From the NCBI GenBank assembly GCA_903823545.1, contig CAIJTL010000402.1, positions 1 to 12,407 of the forward strand: a stretch of DNA of 12,407 nt. Reading direction: 5' to 3'. Under the pieces are notes generated by a model. That model searched no databases. It worked only from the letters and a program-made list of their open reading frames with translations, and had not been told where the DNA came from. Below are positions 5,945-12,407 of this stretch, piece after piece. The stretch comes from an uncultured Planctomycetaceae bacterium. Its GTDB lineage: Bacteria > Planctomycetota > Planctomycetia > Planctomycetales > Planctomycetaceae. How positions within the stretch are numbered: position 1 is the first letter of the stretch; every line of letters starts with the position of its first letter. The position numbers and the translations under genes are program-made.

Positions 5945-8572
5945 ATGCGTTTCTTCAAGCAGAACCCTCAAGTCGACGGTCTTCGGCGAGCGGTCAGCTT
6001 TTTCTTCGTGTCATTTCAACAGATAGTCATCTTGACGTGCTTGGGGCAGATCGGTGGAAGCACGCTTTCTGGCGATGAGAATCCTGGCGACACGGTCAAA
6101 GGACGCATCGGGTTTTCGGTTGGTGTTGTGTCGCCATTTGGGATCGACGCCTACGTTCCGAATAAGTGGGGTGGCCTCAACGTCCAATTGATGAACCCGA
6201 CTCAACAGTCAGCCGAATTGCTTTCCACCACCTATTTTGAAGGACAACCGACGCTGCAATTTGGACGGCGCATCTGGGTGCCACCTCGTTCGAGAATGCA
6301 GACGTGGCACCCAATTTTAGTGCCAGATGCGGGACCAGAAGTCACGACATTCGATTTACGCACCTTGGTTATGGATGCCAACCAGCCTCGTGATGTCATG
6401 ATTCGGAGTGATTCTGGCTCCTTACAGTTCGACTCCATTCTGCGACGAACAAACGACACTCGCATCACGGGACTCATCGACTCGCTCAGCTTGGAGCCCG
6501 ATGCGAATTCAGAGTCGGCGCATGACTTACTTGTGCTGGGGCGACTGGAGAGTGGTTTAAGTCGTCAAATCAAATTGCTCCCCGATCGGATGGTTCCAGT
6601 CGGTGAGGAATGTTTGCAGTCACTCGATCAATTACTCATCGCAGACAATCGAGTAGCCAGCGATCCCGTAGGACTTGCCGCAATTCGTAAATGGCTGTTT
6701 GGCGGCGGGCATCTGTGGGTAATGCTCGACCGAGTAGACCCCAAAGTTTTAGAAGTGTTGTTGGGTGACGAGTTCTCTGGAGAGGTTGTTGATCGTGTCG
6801 GACTCAATACCGTCCGACTGCAAGCGATCAATCTGCAAAGAAAGTCAGAGGTCTGGAGCCGCGAACACGAACAGCCAGTCGAGCTTGTCCGAATGCTAGT
6901 TGAGGGTGTCGAAGTCGCTTACCGCGTTGATGGATGGCCCGCTGCATTCTGGAAAAATTGCGGAAGCGGTCGCTTACTGGCAACGACAATGAGTCCACAC
7001 GGCTGGATGCGACCGAGGACTTCCGAAGAGGTCGCTCCTCGGCAATCACCGCGTGGTCTGCCAGGCGCGACGCGGGACATCATGAAGGAGGTTCGAGAGC
7101 GAGCAGCTTTTGAGCCCAGCAAATACATCGCCTTGCCGCCATTTCTAGAGTTGTCGTCGGAGTTTCTCGATGCCTCGCCGAAACGACTATTGGCAGACGC
7201 AACGCTCGAACCGCAGATGCGAGAATATGTCGGCTATTCGATCCCGTCGCGCTGGTTGATCGTCTGCTTGTTGATTGGTCTGAGCGGGATTCTAGCTGTT
7301 GCTGGAGCATGGTTGTGGCGTCAGAGCCGACTGGAGTTGATGGGCGTGATCGGACCTAGCTTGGCGATTTCCGTCAGTCTTGTCTTGGTAACGATGGGAA
7401 AACAACAGCGACAGGCTGTCCCGCATTCGGTCGCGAATGTGCAATTTGTCCAAACCGGATTCGGCACTGACGACTTTCAAGCCTACGGCATCGCGGGCTT
7501 GTTTGCTCCCGAAGCGGGGACCGAGTCAATTTCGGGACGAAACGGTGGAGTCGTTCTTCCCGACATGACCGGCCAAGAGGGGATCACTCGGCGGATGGTT
7601 TGGAAAGATTTGGGGAATTGGCAATGGGAAAATCTTCCCGAGACAACCGGATTGAGAAACGCGTCATTTCAACATTCCGGCTCTTCGCGTGAACGAATTG
7701 AAGCGAGCGCGACGTTCGGTCCAGACGGAGTGACCGGGCACTTGAAAACATCCGCTGACCGACGGCCGACTGACATCATTGTGGCAACTCGCGTTGGTCG
7801 TATGGGAGTTGAAATGGGCGATGACGGCCACTTCAAAATTGGAACAAACAACATCTTTGCGAGCGATCAATATCTTGCGGCAGAATTACTGTCTGACGAA
7901 CAAAACCGACGTCGTCAAATCTTGAAGAACCTGCTGACTGACTCTCAGCGTTTGGATTATCCGACTGTGCCGCAGATGTTGTTCTGGACCGATCCCTGGG
8001 ATCTTGGTTTTCGTTTCGGTGAGTCGCGGCGCCAATTCGGTTCAGCATTGGTCGCAGTTCCAATCAAGTTTGAGCGACCACCGGTAGGAACAGAAATGCT
8101 GATACCGGGCCCGTTGCTTAACTATTACTCGACCTTCGGCCCTGATGACGAAGCGCCGTCGGGCTTATTGGATAACCGTCGCCGAATCTGGCTGGAGAAA
8201 GCATGGCCAACTTTCACCTGGCTTCGTTTTCAAATTCCTCCTCCTCTGCTTCCCGCGCAGATTCAAAGCGGAAAACTTGTCGTGCAGGTTTCGGGACCGA
8301 TTGGAAAATTGGAGATCGCAGGCGCACATGAAAAGCAGGCGGTGCCATTGAAGACATGGATCGATCCCGTTGGAACGGTCACTTGGGATTTCACGAGCGA
8401 CGACCTGCTGAATTCCACAACCAGCGGCAGCTTGTTGCTGCGAATCGCAGGAGGTGATCCTGATCGACCAGAGTTAACGAACGGCGACATGAAGCACGGC
8501 GACAAGACAAACTTTTGGCGAATCGAGTCACTGAAGCTAGACCTGCGTGCGAAGACGATCGATGCAAATTAA
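5945..8572 (+). CDS. Large exported/membrane protein with GldG/DUF4350-like region
   Basis: The protein is not assigned to a named family. Numbered from ATG 5945 (875 aa), residues 10-40 form an Arg-preceded hydrophobic segment followed by small residues, typical of a signal peptide or anchor. A beta-rich exported region follows (about 45-180). Next is a Rossmann-like stretch with LLIADNRV (230-237) and WLFGGGHLWVMLD (250-262), resembling the GATase1-like fold of GldG/DUF4350 proteins. Two membrane helices lie at about 437-457 and 465-483. A 390-residue C-terminal part has no recognised motif. It precedes the ABC ATPase and permease on the same strand (180-base gap) and is probably their periplasmic-side partner. 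The frame also opens from GTG 5876, but ATG 5945 directly precedes the signal-like segment. The ribosome binding site is weak. Function and substrate are unknown. Confidence 0.85.
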   Translation: MRFFKQNPQVDGLRRAVSFFFVSFQQIVILTCLGQIGGSTLSGDENPGDTVKGRIGFSVGVVSPFGIDAYVPNKWGGLNVQLMNPTQQSAELLSTTYFEGQPTLQFGRRIWVPPRSRMQTWHPILVPDAGPEVTTFDLRTLVMDANQPRDVMIRSDSGSLQFDSILRRTNDTRITGLIDSLSLEPDANSESAHDLLVLGRLESGLSRQIKLLPDRMVPVGEECLQSLDQLLIADNRVASDPVGLAAIRKWLFGGGHLWVMLDRVDPKVLEVLLGDEFSGEVVDRVGLNTVRLQAINLQRKSEVWSREHEQPVELVRMLVEGVEVAYRVDGWPAAFWKNCGSGRLLATTMSPHGWMRPRTSEEVAPRQSPRGLPGATRDIMKEVRERAAFEPSKYIALPPFLELSSEFLDASPKRLLADATLEPQMREYVGYSIPSRWLIVCLLIGLSGILAVAGAWLWRQSRLELMGVIGPSLAISVSLVLVTMGKQQRQAVPHSVANVQFVQTGFGTDDFQAYGIAGLFAPEAGTESISGRNGGVVLPDMTGQEGITRRMVWKDLGNWQWENLPETTGLRNASFQHSGSSRERIEASATFGPDGVTGHLKTSADRRPTDIIVATRVGRMGVEMGDDGHFKIGTNNIFASDQYLAAELLSDEQNRRRQILKNLLTDSQRLDYPTVPQMLFWTDPWDLGFRFGESRRQFGSALVAVPIKFERPPVGTEMLIPGPLLNYYSTFGPDDEAPSGLLDNRRRIWLEKAWPTFTWLRFQIPPPLLPAQIQSGKLVVQVSGPIGKLEIAGAHEKQAVPLKTWIDPVGTVTWDFTSDDLLNSTTSGSLLLRIAGGDPDRPELTNGDMKHGDKTNFWRIESLKLDLRAKTIDAN

Positions 8573-8583
8573 GGAGCAATCAA

Positions 8584-8601
8584 ACGGCTTTTCGTAGCCG
8601 T
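8584..8601. repeat. Small 6-bp hairpin after the GldG-like gene
   Basis: acggct (8584-8589) and agccgt (8596-8601) flank a 6-base loop, 11 bases after the stop codon. No T-run follows. It adjoins the longer inverted repeat and may belong to the same intergenic element. Confidence 0.5.
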
Positions 8602-8604
8602 CAT

Positions 8605-8694
8605 CGCTCCGCGTGACGAGCCGACTCCTTCGAGCAGGCAGCAATTTGAGACGAAAGTCAGGGGTTTGAAGCGTCCGGCTCATCACGCGGAGCG
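8605..8694. repeat. Near-perfect 19-bp inverted repeat, 52-base spacer (REP-like)
   Basis: The left arm 8605-8623 (cgctccgcgtgacgagccg) pairs with the right arm 8676-8694 at 18 of 19 positions; the mismatch is C8617 against A8682. Beyond the core both sides keep partial similarity (left 'atg', right 'cgatg'). It fills most of the gap between the GldG-like gene and the ABC ATPase gene, where a transcript would fold into a long stem. The shape fits a REP-like intergenic element or an attenuating/stabilising mRNA structure. Which it is cannot be told from one copy. Confidence 0.8.
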
Positions 8695-8752
8695 CGATGG
8701 CGACGTAGTTGGGCCGCGCATGGCGGAAAGATTGGGAAACGAAAGGTTGAGG

Positions 8753-9748
8753 ATGAGTTCAGAAAAACCGGCTGTCGTGATCGAGCATCTGACGAAGCGA
8801 TACGGCGGCTTTACGGCGCTCGACGATTTGTCACTCAGTCTTCCGGCTGGACAGATTCTCGGTTTGATCGGACCGAATGGCGCGGGCAAAACAACGGCCA
8901 TCAAAATACTGGTCGGACTCTCAAAACCGACGACCGGTACAGCTCGAATCGGTGACGTCGATTGCGTCGGAGATGCTCGACGTATCAAACAACTGGTCGG
9001 TTACATGCCCGACCGTTTCGGCTCTTATGACAATATGCGTGTCCGCGAGTATCTCGATTTCTTCGGTGCCGCGTTTGGGATTCCACGTCGAACTCGCATC
9101 AAACGGATCGATGAGGTTTTGGAAACAACCAACACCGCTTATATGCGAGACAAGTTCGTCGAAAGTCTGAGTCACGGTATGCAGCAGCGAGTCGGCATCG
9201 CGCGAACATTGCTGCACGATCCGCAAGTCCTGATTCTCGATGAACCCGCCAACGGCCTTGATCCACAAGCTCGCATCGAAATGCGCGACCTCTTGATTCG
9301 GCTGGCGAAGCTCGGCAAGACGTTGATCGTCACGAGCCACATTCTTCCGGAACTGTCTCGCATTTGTGATCGGGTCGCGATTCTGACGCAAGGGAAGCTG
9401 CGAGCGTTCGGCACGGTCGATGAAATCAGTCGGCAAGTCAGCCAGCGTCGCACAATGGAAGCTCAGTTGGCTTCAGTTGAACAACTTTCGGCAGCGGCAG
9501 TCGTCATTCGCGAACTCATCGAACCGGGAGCGGAAGTCATTGAGGCTCCCGCCGAAGCGGCCGTTCGATTCAAGACCGCACTGCTCGAAGAACAGCTCGG
9601 CGATGTGTTAACTCAACTGGTTCAACGCGGAATGCGACTGACGCAATTCCGGGAAGTACAGACAGACCTCGAAGCGGCTTTCATGTCGTTTGCCAATCAG
9701 AAGGACGAAAATCCGAAAGATACAGCGGGAGGTGTCGCACATGGCTAA
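8753..9748 (+). CDS. ABC transporter ATP-binding protein (ABC-2 / CcmA-GldA type)
   Basis: This cytosolic ATPase drives the permease encoded next. Numbered from ATG 8753 (331 aa), Walker A GPNGAGKTT is at 40-48, the Q-loop region GYMPDRFG at 83-90, the ABC signature LSHGMQQR at 139-146, Walker B LILDEP at 160-165 with D-loop GLDP at 168-171, and the switch histidine at H196 in TSHILPE. The Q-loop has Asp where many ABC proteins have Gln; ABC-2 exporter ATPases often read GYLPE here, so this is probably tolerated. About 100 residues after the core form a regulatory-type C-terminal extension like that of DUF4162-bearing exporters. The frame opens earlier (TTG 8666, ATG 8720), but 8753 has an aaagg 6 bases upstream and starts right at the conserved domain. 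The gene overlaps the permease start by 8 bases. Confidence 0.95.
   Translation: MSSEKPAVVIEHLTKRYGGFTALDDLSLSLPAGQILGLIGPNGAGKTTAIKILVGLSKPTTGTARIGDVDCVGDARRIKQLVGYMPDRFGSYDNMRVREYLDFFGAAFGIPRRTRIKRIDEVLETTNTAYMRDKFVESLSHGMQQRVGIARTLLHDPQVLILDEPANGLDPQARIEMRDLLIRLAKLGKTLIVTSHILPELSRICDRVAILTQGKLRAFGTVDEISRQVSQRRTMEAQLASVEQLSAAAVVIRELIEPGAEVIEAPAEAAVRFKTALLEEQLGDVLTQLVQRGMRLTQFREVQTDLEAAFMSFANQKDENPKDTAGGVAHG
9727..9732 (+). promoter_or_regulatory. Ribosome binding site of the permease, inside the ATPase gene
   Basis: GGGAGG ends 8 bases before ATG 9741 and lies within the last codons of the ATPase gene. It supports 9741 rather than the upstream TTG at 9690 as the permease start, and suggests translational coupling. 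Confidence 0.75.
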
Positions 9749-11399
9749 CCCGCTGATTCAACGCGAACTGGTCACGATGTTGCAACAACGTCGGATGTTG
9801 TTGTTGCAGTGTTGCGTCGCAACAGCATTCGGCCTGTTGGTTATCTTGCGCTGGCCGACGGATGCCCGAATGGCATTGTCGGGAACGCGCTCTCAAGAAG
9901 TGTTTCACTTGTTCGCATACGGTTTGTTGTCAGCGTTGTTGTTAATGCTACCGGTCTTTCCCGCGACGAGCGTTGTCCGCGAACGAAACTCCGGCACGCT
10001 GGCTTTGTTGCTCAACACGCCGCTGGGATCGCGCCGGATCTTCTTCGGAAAATTGGTTGCGGTCATGGGGCTGGCTGGCTTGCTGCTCTCCTTAAGTCTG
10101 CCTTCAGCAGCGGCCTGTTACGCGCTCGGTGGGATTTCACTTCGAGAAGATCTCTTCGCCGTCTATTCGTTGTTGACGCTGACCGCGCTGCAATACTCAG
10201 CACTCGGGCTTCTGGTCAGCACATACGCGACCACGACAGATGCGGCAGTACGTTGGACTTACGGATTGGTGTTACTGTCGAGCGTACTGGCGCTCGGACC
10301 GTACCAATTCTTGCAAGGAACCGAATCGATCCTGGCGGAATTCAGCGACTGGCTGAGATGTGCGTCACCTTTTGCCGCACTGATGTCGTTGTCGGCGGCC
10401 GGCGGAGTCGGGGCTGTCGGTTTGATTTCGACAACCGATGTCGCAGGCCGATTCACAGTGATTTCATTGGCTCTGACGATCGCGTATTCGGCGTGGACCA
10501 TCAGCCGACTGAATCACACGATTTTTGATCAAGCACGCGACGCGGGAGAGATCAGCGACGATCAAGATTTAGGAACTCGCATGCTGCGACGATTGGTCTT
10601 CATTGTCGATCCACAACGCCGTTCGCGTGCGATCGGACCGTTCGTTAATCCGGTGATGGTCAAAGAGTTTCGATGCCGTCGCTTTGGACGTCTGCACTGG
10701 TTGCTGCGACTGATTGCAATCTGTGCGATGCTCTCGCTGGGGCTGACCTACGCGACGGTCACAGGAACTGTCGATTGGGGTGTCGAAACGATCGGCGGAA
10801 TTCTGGTGTTGATGCAGGTCGCCCTACTCGTATTGATCACCCCTAGCCTCGCAGCGGGTTTGCTGAGCACCGAACGAGAAACCGGCGGTTGGCCTTTGTT
10901 GCAAATGACCCCGCTCTCTGTTCTACGAATTGTGTGGGGAAAATTGTTGAGCGTTATCCTGACTCTGTTGTTGGTCTTGTGTGCGACGCTCCCTGGATAC
11001 GTCGTGATGGTTTACATCGAACCGGGACTGCGACTGCAAGTGGAACGCGTCGTGATTTGTCTCTTCGCAACCGCTGGCTTTGCGATGTTGCTCAGCGCGG
11101 CAGTGGGAAGTCTGTTTCGTCGAACGGCTCCGGCAACCGCAATGGCTTATGCTGCGTTGCTTGCCGTGTGTGGTGCACCACTTTTGATTTGGTTGGGACG
11201 AGATGCACCGTTTGGACACGACACTGTCGAACGAGCTTTGTTGATCAACCCTGTCGCGGCCGCGTTGTCGGTCATTCGTTTGACGGGTTTTCGTGACTAT
11301 CAACTCATTCCGGGAAACTGGTGGTTCTTAGGGATCGGCTCGATTGTTTGTTTGTTGGTGTTGATTGGCCAAACTCACCGCATCTCGCGTCCGCAGTAA
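9741..11399 (+). CDS. ABC-2 type permease with two homologous halves
   Basis: This 552-residue integral membrane protein is the channel partner of the preceding ATPase. The sequence falls into two similar halves offset by about 300 residues. Each begins with an interfacial NP-x-x-x-[RK]-E-[LF] motif (NPLIQREL at 3-10, NPVMVKEF at 303-310). Each then carries the ABC-2 family 'ERE-x-G-x-x-x-LLL-x-TPL-x-x-x-x-I-x-x-GKL' segment (VRERNSG near 80-85, TERETGG near 377-383). About 12 or more hydrophobic helices are seen overall, six or so per half. One polypeptide may therefore supply both permease domains. The ATG overlaps the ATPase stop (8-base overlap) and has a strong ribosome binding site. Substrate direction is probably export by family, but the substrate cannot be inferred. 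The fusion could instead pair with a second permease outside the window. Confidence 0.93.
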   Translation: MANPLIQRELVTMLQQRRMLLLQCCVATAFGLLVILRWPTDARMALSGTRSQEVFHLFAYGLLSALLLMLPVFPATSVVRERNSGTLALLLNTPLGSRRIFFGKLVAVMGLAGLLLSLSLPSAAACYALGGISLREDLFAVYSLLTLTALQYSALGLLVSTYATTTDAAVRWTYGLVLLSSVLALGPYQFLQGTESILAEFSDWLRCASPFAALMSLSAAGGVGAVGLISTTDVAGRFTVISLALTIAYSAWTISRLNHTIFDQARDAGEISDDQDLGTRMLRRLVFIVDPQRRSRAIGPFVNPVMVKEFRCRRFGRLHWLLRLIAICAMLSLGLTYATVTGTVDWGVETIGGILVLMQVALLVLITPSLAAGLLSTERETGGWPLLQMTPLSVLRIVWGKLLSVILTLLLVLCATLPGYVVMVYIEPGLRLQVERVVICLFATAGFAMLLSAAVGSLFRRTAPATAMAYAALLAVCGAPLLIWLGRDAPFGHDTVERALLINPVAAALSVIRLTGFRDYQLIPGNWWFLGIGSIVCLLVLIGQTHRISRPQ

Positions 11400-11427
11400 G
11401 ATTCTTTATTGGTTTGGGAATCGCTTC

Positions 11428-12407
11428 ATGTGTTGGTTCGCTCGCTCATTCATGTTGCTCGGACTGGTGGGATTTCTCATTGCAGAATGCAACATCGCAA
11501 CGGCTGAGATTCGTCCCGAATTCGCGATGGACTCCGACCCGAAGCTCATTATTCCGAATCCGATTAAGCGATTCAGTAAGAAGTACAAGCCTCTTTGGCT
11601 CGAAGCACTCGCGCGACCAGAAGCTGATCTGCAACGCCTAGCGGCAGAGACAATCGCCCAAGCGCATCTCGTTGGCGTACCTGAAATGAATGACGCACGA
11701 GCAACTCTTCTCAAGATCGTTACGGCAGAGAAGTCACATTTGGCTGCACGGATTGCGGCGGCTCGCGCATTGATCGTCTTGGATGCTCATGAAGAGAGCC
11801 AAGCATTATTTGACTCGTCGCAGATGCACGGAGCGGATTTGCAACAGATCATCGAACCGGCATTGGCTCATTGGAAATTCGCGCCAATTCGTGCCGTATG
11901 GGTAAAACGTCTCGATGCCCCGAAAACTCGACATCGTGAGTTGATGCTGGCCATTAACGGACTAGGTGAAGCGAGTGATGAAACCGCGTTGTCGAAATTG
12001 TTGGGACTGACTGCCGACTCATTACGACCCTCGTCCGTTCGATTAGCCGCCGCTCGATCAGCAGGAAAACTGAAAGAGACAGGACTCGAAGCCGAGGCGA
12101 AACAACTAACGAAATCTGATTCCGCTTCGATCGCAGATCGACTCGCCGCCGTGGCGTTGCTTGAGCGTCACAAATCAGAAGCCGCTCAATCGATCTTGTT
12201 GCAATTAGCTCGCGACAAAGAACCGAGCATCATTGCCGCAGCACTCACTCAATTGAATGCAATCAATCACGATCTGGTTTTGCCACTCGCAGAACAGGCG
12301 ATCGCAAACGATGACGTCAACGTACGCCAACAAGGAGCGAACGCTTACATCGCCCGACCAACGCCTGAACGAATTACCGTTCTGGCAAAACTCCTCGACG
12401 ACGTGCA
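11428..12407 (+). CDS. Exported HEAT-repeat protein, 3' end beyond window
   Basis: The frame is open from ATG 11428 to the window end (326 codons, no stop). Residues 1-26 form a signal peptide (Arg followed by SFMLLGLVGFLIA, then a likely cleavage after NIATA). From about residue 50 the protein is made of alternating Ala/Leu-rich helices with turns, including RIAAARALIVL, SVRLAAARSAG (near 203), DRLAAVALLER and NVRQQGANAYIA. This is the pattern of HEAT/PBS-lyase-like repeats, which usually mediate protein binding. It starts 28 bases after the permease stop on the same strand and is likely co-transcribed with the transporter. No convincing ribosome binding site is seen; an in-frame ATG at 11452 is an alternative start. 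In planctomycetes such proteins often continue into a cytochrome c domain, but no CxxCH is visible here and the remainder is missing. Confidence 0.85.
   Translation, partial: MCWFARSFMLLGLVGFLIAECNIATAEIRPEFAMDSDPKLIIPNPIKRFSKKYKPLWLEALARPEADLQRLAAETIAQAHLVGVPEMNDARATLLKIVTAEKSHLAARIAAARALIVLDAHEESQALFDSSQMHGADLQQIIEPALAHWKFAPIRAVWVKRLDAPKTRHRELMLAINGLGEASDETALSKLLGLTADSLRPSSVRLAAARSAGKLKETGLEAEAKQLTKSDSASIADRLAAVALLERHKSEAAQSILLQLARDKEPSIIAAALTQLNAINHDLVLPLAEQAIANDDVNVRQQGANAYIARPTPERITVLAKLLDDV

Noticed and set aside
5722..6078. 118-codon plus-strand frame overlapping the start of the GldG-like gene
   Set aside because: No family motifs; it overlaps the signal-peptide region of the better-supported gene in another frame.
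9809..10528. 239-codon frame inside the permease gene
   Set aside because: Arg/Cys-rich composition of an out-of-frame shadow; the overlapping permease frame has clear family motifs.

Overview
The window looks like a chromosomal segment of a planctomycete-type bacterium. Base composition is moderately GC-rich. The gene set is typical of that group: a SET-domain protein, a HEAT-repeat exported protein, and an ABC-2 transporter set with a large exported partner. The taxonomic call is an inference from gene content, not a marker gene. No rRNA, tRNA, CRISPR array, insertion sequence or phage gene was found.

Layout. Bases 1-744 have no convincing gene, but carry a perfect 18-bp inverted repeat (22-39 / 88-105) and one doubtful minus-strand ORF. 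A divergent pyruvate kinase (745-2634, +) follows. After a 325-base gap with one possible 51-residue ORF comes a PfkB-family sugar kinase (2960-3907, +). It converges on a minus-strand pair: a SET-domain protein (3960-4421) and, upstream of it, a membrane fatty-acid desaturase (4708-5703).

From a divergent intergenic region at 5704-5944 a plus-strand set runs off the window. It holds a large exported/membrane protein with a GldG/DUF4350-like region (5945-8572), an ABC ATPase (8753-9748), an ABC-2 permease built from two homologous halves (9741-11399, overlapping the ATPase gene by 8 bases), and a secreted HEAT-repeat protein cut by the window end (11428 onward). The ATPase and permease clearly form one transporter. 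The flanking exported proteins are probably its partners, recalling the GldA/GldF/GldG arrangement, but the substrate is unknown.

Most unusual points. (1) The pyruvate kinase keeps its catalytic residues, lacks the usual C-terminal domain, has about 140 extra N-terminal residues, and carries Lys and Leu where K+-independent enzymes have them. (2) A near-perfect long inverted repeat (8605-8623 / 8676-8694) lies between the GldG-like gene and the ATPase gene. (3) A SET protein with a complete post-SET cysteine cluster is encoded next to a desaturase. I see no clearly new defence or mobile system. The transporter set with its two exported partners is the best candidate for an undercharacterised system.
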